A DNA stretch of 14,709 bases from an uncultured Lachnospiraceae bacterium. GTDB lineage: Bacteria > Bacillota_A > Clostridia > Lachnospirales > Lachnospiraceae. The position numbers and the translations under genes are program-made. Every line of letters begins with the position of its first letter. Positions within the stretch are counted from its first letter, which is position 1. This document shows positions 14,203 to 14,709 of this stretch, in pieces. The notes under the pieces were generated by a model, which worked only from the letters and a program-made list of their open reading frames with translations, did not search any database and was not told the DNA's origin. The DNA is taken from assembly GCA_910587495.1 (NCBI GenBank), contig CAJUMT010000075.1, forward strand, positions 1 through 14,709, written 5' to 3'.

Positions 14203-14709
14203 ATGGACGAGAAGGTAAATGAAATGGAAGGCGTGCAGGAAAATTATACACAGGAGGAATACCGCTATGAGCTGGAGAATCGGATGAAGAACCTTCTCTG
14301 GACCGTAAGCGGAGACTACGAACTGGATGTGCAGCTGGATCTTAATTCTTTTCAAAGATCTAAATATATATCCCTGTATGACGCGGTCAAACAGGGCGCT
14401 TTCGCACGCTATTTTTCCAAAGATGATCTTGGGTTGTATCTGGTAAAAAAACTATATTTGGGCGCGGATGAGCATACGCTTACGACTTTGGCGCAGATGT
14501 GCGTGGACCAGGCGGTAGTGGAGAAAGTTACGAAAGAGAGAAAGGGCGTGATCTCTCTTAGGAAAAAAGCATTCGAGGATATACTGGAGAGAGATTTTGA
14601 CCATTTGGCAAAGGAAAGCCATTTGATCGGGAAGATGAAGATCGCCATGCTCCAGGAAGGCATCAATGGGAAATATATGGCGCAGAAACGGGTGCAGGAG
14701 CAGATGGAG
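14203..14709 (+). CDS. N-terminal part of an unrecognised protein paired with the AAA ATPase
   Basis: An open frame runs from ATG 14203 through the end of the window, giving at least 169 residues with no stop. I do not recognise the visible part. It starts MDEKVNEMEG, is hydrophilic and mostly helical in character, and is rich in Glu, Lys and Leu (for example LGLYLVKKLYLGADEHTL and KVTKERKGVISLRKKAFE). No signal peptide or membrane segment is visible. The ribosome binding site is weak (GTGAG, 14192-14196); ATG 14224, with AAGG (14212-14215) ahead, is an alternative start. It is in the same frame as the preceding AAA gene, separated by 30 bases. MoxR-type ATPases usually have a VWA-domain partner downstream, so a C-terminal VWA domain beyond the window is a reasonable guess, but none of it is visible here. 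Confidence 0.7.
   Translation, partial: MDEKVNEMEGVQENYTQEEYRYELENRMKNLLWTVSGDYELDVQLDLNSFQRSKYISLYDAVKQGAFARYFSKDDLGLYLVKKLYLGADEHTLTTLAQMCVDQAVVEKVTKERKGVISLRKKAFEDILERDFDHLAKESHLIGKMKIAMLQEGINGKYMAQKRVQEQME

Noticed and set aside
1..14709. CRISPR arrays, tRNA or rRNA genes, insertion sequences with transposase, phage genes
   Set aside because: Read on both strands, no regularly spaced repeat array, cloverleaf, rRNA segment or transposase/integrase-like protein was seen; the only mobile-like candidate is the 100-bp palindromic element.

Overview
The window looks like a chromosomal segment from a spore-forming, Gram-positive member of the Clostridia, most likely Lachnospiraceae or a close relative. 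This rests on three things seen here: the endospore genes gpr and spoIIP, strong AGGAGG-type ribosome binding sites, and the gene order holA - rpsT (inverted) - gpr - spoIIP - lepA - hemW, which I know as a recurrent clostridial order. The taxon is inference; no rRNA or other marker is present to fix it.

Layout. (1) 85-519: a small YdcZ/DMT-type membrane protein. (2) 614-7394, plus strand: a tightly packed run of comEA (DNA-binding competence lipoprotein), an OmpR-family response regulator, its sensor kinase, a GerMN-domain lipoprotein, comEC (DNA channel) and holA (DNA polymerase III delta). Gaps are short or negative, so most of this run is probably one operon, starting from a sigma-A-like promoter at 542-570. 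(3) 7414-7447: a strong hairpin terminator between the convergent genes holA and rpsT. (4) 7457-7720, minus strand: rpsT with a TTG start and its own promoter. (5) 7721-8026: a 306-bp divergent intergenic region holding the rpsT promoter and leader, an AT-rich palindrome, and a 100-bp palindromic element bracketed by a perfect 9-bp direct repeat. (6) 8027-14709, plus strand: gpr and spoIIP (sporulation), lepA and hemW (housekeeping, 4-bp overlap), then a MoxR-like AAA ATPase and the start of an unrecognised partner that runs off the window.

How the genes fit together. comEA and comEC make the core of a DNA-uptake machine, but a complete signalling module lies between them. Response regulator, kinase and GerMN lipoprotein in that order resemble the actinobacterial MtrA-MtrB-LpqB set, in which the lipoprotein modulates the kinase from outside the membrane. 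gpr degrades small acid-soluble spore proteins at germination; spoIIP is a peptidoglycan hydrolase of engulfment. A sigma-E-like promoter before spoIIP and a good sigma-A-like promoter before lepA suggest that the sporulation and housekeeping genes are expressed separately although they are adjacent.

Most of the window is ordinary, well-conserved core genome. The parts that deserve a second look are the signalling module embedded in the com genes, the 100-bp palindromic element upstream of gpr, the shortened GPR propeptide, and the terminal AAA ATPase (unusual Walker A ending GKN) with its in-frame unrecognised partner.
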